Notes under the pieces: generated by a model
Databases searched by the model: none
What the model was told of the DNA's origin: nothing
The model's input: the letters and a program-made list of their open reading frames with translations, nothing else
Part shown: piece after piece, positions 59,801-64,000 of the stretch
Position numbering within the stretch: the first letter of the stretch is position 1
Layout of the letters: each line of letters starts with the position of its first letter
Assembly (NCBI RefSeq): GCF_937616625.2
Contig: NC_065576.1
Location: 32,080,628-32,144,627 of the forward strand
Reading direction: 5' to 3'
Length of the DNA: 64,000 nucleotides
DNA from: Mercurialis annua
Lineage: Eukaryota > Streptophyta > Magnoliopsida > Malpighiales > Euphorbiaceae
Made by a program: the position numbers and the translations under genes

Positions 59801-60120
59801 TCCCATTTCTCAGGGATAGCATAATATGATTTGGAGAGTCAATCTTCCAAAGTTCTAATTCTCGGAAGTGATTTGTACAAGACGAAAACGAAGGTTTTCA
59901 TTCTAGCCGTCCGCAGTAGTCTAGATGTTTTTATATGTGTATTTGTACAACGCATTTTAACTCTAATGTTTTTATAAAATGGGGTCACATGTATTTTGAT
60001 ATATGAAATATGATTTGATTTGCGAAAAATTTACACAGGATTTTAGGCTTGCTACGGGTTTTGGAGCTACCACTCCCATTCCCTATCGCCAGTCACGACT
60101 CATAAATTTGGGTCGTGACA
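56824..60120 (+). mobile_element. Solo LTR of the D family, plus strand (3297 bp)
   Basis: Starts TGTAATAACCTAAATTTTTGA and ends GGGTCGTGACA, colinear with the reverse complement of D1/D2 throughout. Neither a primer-binding site nor a second LTR is present. Flanks share GTTTGT (56815-56820 and 60121-60126), but three bases (TGG) intervene on the left, so the TSD is imperfect. Donor-like GTGAGT at 58594-58599 and acceptor-like CAG at 59811-59813 are kept. Confidence 0.88.
59058..59470 (+). repeat. Hairpin array in the solo LTR
   Basis: Five units in the opposite orientation to D. The loop begins AACTCGG and ends CTCGGGA. Stems are GATACAGG/CCTGTATC, CAGACA-AGGT/ACCT-TGTCTG, GTGAGT/ACTCAC, GTGGCA/TGCCAC and TGGTTG-GGT/ACC-CAACCA. 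Three of these differ from the D stems at several positions, and both arms change together. Confidence 0.8.
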
Positions 60121-60867
60121 GTTTGTTAAACAGTGAATTACTAATGGTACACCAATAATTTAATTTTTAGTACACTGTTAGTAAACGCTGGGTTAGCCGT
60201 TGGTGAACTTGTAATAAATATTATTTTGAATATATCGTTAATAAATTGTTAGTAAACCGTTGATAAGTTTGAATTGTGTATTTTAAACAAATAGTAATTT
60301 TTATAAAAAAATAATAATTTTGCTTTTAGGATACCATTAGAGAACCATGAGTAAACCGCTGATAAATTTATAGTTAATTAATTTTTAATAATTTTTAAGT
60401 AAACTGAAATTGTGCGTTTAAAACATAAATTATTTTTTAGTATATCATTAATAACCTGTTGGTATACCGTTGGTTAACCAAAATCATATTCTTGAGATTA
60501 AAAAAAGTTATCCGTGATTTTTGTTTAAAAGTGAACTGTGATTTTCAAAAAACGTTTACAAAATATTATCATTGATTTTGTTTAGTTTGATTTTCAAAAG
60601 ATTTTAATTGATTTTATTTGAAAACATCTTTAATTGCTTGTATTTTGGAAAGATGTTAATTGGTTTCATTTGGAAAGATTTTAATTGAAAAAATCTTAAT
60701 TTATTTGGAAATTTTTAATTTTTATAACAACTGCTTTTCTTATTTAATTGTTGACATTATTTTTTATAGTAAAAACGTTATTTGCGCAAGAATAAAATTG
60801 ATAATTTCTTTTTCTCACTAGTAGAATTTAGAATATTTCAACACATGTTTAGTAATTTGTTAATTTT
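60121..60867. other. Gene-free, degenerate TA/GGT-rich stretch
   Basis: Loose recurring motifs such as GTAAACCGTTG and AGTACACTGTTAG, and later ATTTGGAAAGATTTTAATTG-like repeats near 60580-60720. No periodicity is strict enough to call a tandem repeat. No coding region, and no BURP exon at the place expected left of the promoter copy. Confidence 0.5.
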
Positions 60868-61290
60868 TCTCTCTATATATAGTGGAAACTACAACTTCTT
60901 TGGGCCCACATTTGATAAACAAAGACAACTATTTTTATCATTGTCATATTAATGAATTTGTAAAGTATCATTTTACCATTTATTATCTTTACACATTCTT
61001 TACATTATTATATTTGTATATCAAAATTCTTGGTATTTGATTAGATTTAAAGCATGTTTAATAATTTATTTTCTCTCAAAAAAGATGTTAAATACTTTAT
61101 TTCACTGAATTTTCGAATCATTCAGATACTTTTTTAATCAAAATTTTCTTTTTTAAACCTAAGATATAATCTATTTGGATTTATCTTGTAATTTATTTGC
61201 AAGATGATAATGTTGTGGACAATCCAAAAGTTTGGTCGATATTTTGTATTTATTTTCTCAAATAAATATATAGTTGAAATTAAAAAAATT
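60868..61290 (-). repeat. Orphan copy of the BURP promoter region
   Basis: Matches 5170-5800 in the same orientation, including a TATA-like CTATATATAG (60873-60882) and TGGGCCCAC at 60901-60909 with equal spacing. No ATG or BURP exon follows on the minus strand. It lacks the LINE fragment, so it shows the state before that insertion. Confidence 0.8.
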
Positions 61291-61295
61291 AATAT

Positions 61296-61549
61296 TATGA
61301 ACAATTCAAAACTTTTATTCGTCTCTGCATTTATTTTCTCATGTAAACATAGGAAAAGAGAAAATTACCTCTCGTACTCCTTTTTAATTGATCCCTGCAA
61401 TAATACTCTCACAACGTTCAACTTGCAAGCGTGCTTGATTTTTCAAAATTTATTTTCAAAATTACGCCTTTTCATGTATAGCAATATTGGGTCTCAGCCT
61501 TATTCACTATTTTTATTATTTCTTTACCAAAACTGATTTTTATTTTATC
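61296..61549. other. Second repeat unit, then gene-free
   Basis: 61296-61350 repeats the unit (AACAATTCAAAACTTTTATTCG, GCATTTATTTTCTCATGTAAA). The rest has no recognisable gene. Confidence 0.45.
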
Positions 61550-64000
61550 CATAATATTTACCAACTTCATGTTTTTGTCATATATACATATAGAAATTAA
61601 TTTATTAATTTATTTTGATTCTTTTATTTAATCTTTTTATTTGATTTTCGTTTTTCAATTTCATTTTTTAATTTCAACTTTAATATTTATTTAATAATCC
61701 CTAATAGGTTCATTTTTTCACTTTTATCCGTCCCAAAATAATAAGCTTGTTTAGGTTTTTGTTGTATTTATTTTTATATTACTCCTATTTAAAACATTAT
61801 TTTTGTTTAAATATAATTAAGTGAAATACTTTAAAAATATAATGTATTATATAAAATACTTGAAAAATTCATTTGTTGACTTTTTAACAACTATAAAAAT
61901 GGTTATAAATTATTAAATTTGACAATCATGAATTCAATTTTGTATTTTTCAGTGATCATTTAATATTTTAGTTTTTTTTTTATAAAGTCACATTTGATTA
62001 TAGTTGGAGATAAAATTGGAAAACTACAACATTGCACCTATAATAACTATATTTTTTAATATGCGTGTTTTTAAGAATAGAACTATTATTTTGAGAAGGA
62101 TGAAGTATTTTTTTATTAACATGATAAATATTAAAGTTAATTCCTTTTTAATAAATCTAAATTAAGTAAATTATTATATGATTAATGCCAGTAATTAAAA
62201 ATTTGTTATTGCACACGTATTTTTTATTTTAATATTTTTTATTGGATCATTTGCTATCTAATTTCAGAAATTTATCTTTAATAATTAAACACGTATTTTT
62301 TTAAATTTGGACTCTTGCCTACTATAGTCAAACCTATCATTTTTTTAATTTAAATTTTTATTTTTAACTTTTCAATTTAATGTTTTAAATTTGTTCAATC
62401 ATATAATTTTTATTTGTTTAATTTTTTTATTTCTTTATTAGTCATTTATATATTTTGAAATACTTTTTTATATGAAGACACTTATTATAACATAAAAATA
62501 TAGGTAAAAAATATTATTAAACGATTATAATCGTATTCAAACGCCATAAAAATAAATGACCAACTAAAAGAAAGCAAAATGAAAGTAAAATTCACCAAAT
62601 ACGAAGAGAAACTAAATTACAACTAATGAGCTACCAATGAGCCACCAGTAATCTACCATTAAATTATCAATAATCAACCAAAGAAAAACTAATTAACAAG
62701 CTAATAAAAATAAACCAAAAAACAATTGATGAACAACCAAGAATCAACTAATATCAACCAAAAATTTATATTTAAGATATTGTAATACAAGATATCATGA
62801 GAATTTTATTTTTTAAAATATAAACAAATTTAATTATATTTATACATAACATTATTTTATTTATTTTAATTTGGATATAATCAATGTTTAAGTTAATGTT
62901 TCTAATTTAATGACTGCAATATTTGTATATCGATCTTCAATTAAGCATGTGTTGTTTCGGTGACATTCTCGTAATGATTTATACTAGCGAGTTATAGTTT
63001 AATTGTTTAAATGTTGAACATTAATATGAATTTAATTCTTTTTCCTAATTATATAACAAATAGCAATGATTCATAAAATTTAATATATTTTATTTTAAAA
63101 TTAAGTAAATTTATTATATTAATTTAAATTTTATTCAAATACAATTTTTTGAAAGAATTCTAAAGTGCGTAACTTTTACAAGTTATATTACAATATTTTT
63201 AATATTTTTAAAAAGTTAATAATATACATAAAAAATATATAACAAAATAAATATTTTAGTTGTTCTTAATAATTGGGGAATGCAGTTTTGGGAGGAATCA
63301 AATCCATAATATTAGTAAAATAATATTTCAATTAAATTAAGATAATTTTAAATAAAATATTTTTTTAATTTTTATTTATTCAAATAATTTATATATAATA
63401 TAATTTATTTTAAAATAAAAAAAGTCAAATATTTTATAAAATAAATTAACTAATCTAATATGCTATTGTTTAGACAAATATTAAAGACATATCGTATGAC
63501 ATGGACTACCCATGTCGGTAGTTTTACATGGTAAAAGTATATAACTGCCAAGTTAATCCTTAAAAAAACGTATAAATGCTATCTTTTTGTTTGAAGCGTA
63601 TAAATGCATATTGATGGACAAAAACTGGTGTATGTGTAAGTAACCCATAGGAAAATGGGTTCTTTTCACATATGCTTGATTTTGTACAAGTGTTAGCGTA
63701 TATACGCTGTTAAAGATATAATAGCACATATACGCTTTTTCAATTGTTAATTCTACAAGATTACTCTTTTTGTATTGACCAACTCATTCCATTAGATGTC
63801 TTTAATGCTGCAATTCATTATATATATAATTTATAAATGTAGATATTATATTGCCTGTTGAATTTTATATTAATATTTTTATGTTTTTTATATTGGTAAT
63901 TTTATAAAAAAAACTACTAATATATCAAGACATTTATTTATTTTTTTATGTTTAATTTTTTCTATATGTGTATATTTATATTTTACATTCAAACACTTAT
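61550..64000. other. AT-rich, gene-free end of the window
   Basis: Very AT-rich with long T-runs. No frames with recognisable content, no inverted-repeat element resolved. A perfect 14-bp palindrome AGCGTATATACGCT lies at about 63696-63709, close to three related GCGTATAAATGC/ATATACGCT motifs. Confidence 0.6.

Noticed and set aside
56824..60120. A full-length plus-strand element
   Set aside because: Only one LTR is present; the flanks lack primer-binding and polypurine sequences, so it is a solo LTR.

Overview
This is a gene-poor, AT-rich stretch of a plant nuclear genome. It is almost certainly a eudicot: it has a plant-only BURP-domain gene with one intron, many LTR retrotransposons primed by initiator tRNA-Met, Mutator-like MITEs and a Helitron end. 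No rRNA, tRNA or CRISPR was seen. I did not identify the species.

The only convincing host gene is at 3145-5104 (minus). It encodes a secreted BURP protein whose N-terminal half is 13 tandem ~27-residue repeats, each carrying a short core of the form [F/L]-x-Y (NPLFFY, FPIYFKY and similar). This layout is that of burpitide (ribosomal cyclic peptide) precursor-cyclases, and the cores look like the Tyr-ether cyclopeptide-alkaloid type. The BURP domain is intact in frame but lacks about 14 residues between its third and fourth CH motifs. A paralogous copy of its promoter, without a gene, lies at 60868-61290. The copy at the real gene carries a short LINE 3' end whose empty site is preserved in the paralogue.

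From 6126 to 46061 the window is one nested insertion: a 433-bp MITE is split by LTR retrotransposon A (6314-45811), whose internal region is split by B (12819-41875), whose LTR is split by C (14924-33723), whose LTR is split by D (15924-25458). Each junction has an exact 5-bp target duplication (AAACG, AAAAA, AAAAC, CTATT), and three of the four empty sites can be read from the partner LTR. All four lie on the minus strand, have 2.5-3.9 kb LTRs, an initiator-Met primer-binding site and a polypurine tract, but no recognisable gag-pol. They are non-autonomous (LARD-like). C and a broken relative (here 'k', 49594-53035) share remnants of one small acidic ORF.

The families differ in sequence but share a set of structured non-coding features. 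(1) The LTR has a splice-like donor/acceptor pair. (2) Between them are hairpins whose loops are conserved while the stems change in a compensating way. (3) An LTR motif is complementary to a leader motif just past the primer-binding site. (4) The internal region has a ~170-220-nt domain closed by a covarying stem. Together these look like an undescribed leader/packaging architecture, and they are the most novel signal in the window.

From 46 to 64 kb there are further MITEs, a degraded A-like LTR, the 'k' remnant, a plus-strand solo LTR of the D family (56824-60120) and long AT-rich stretches without recognisable genes.
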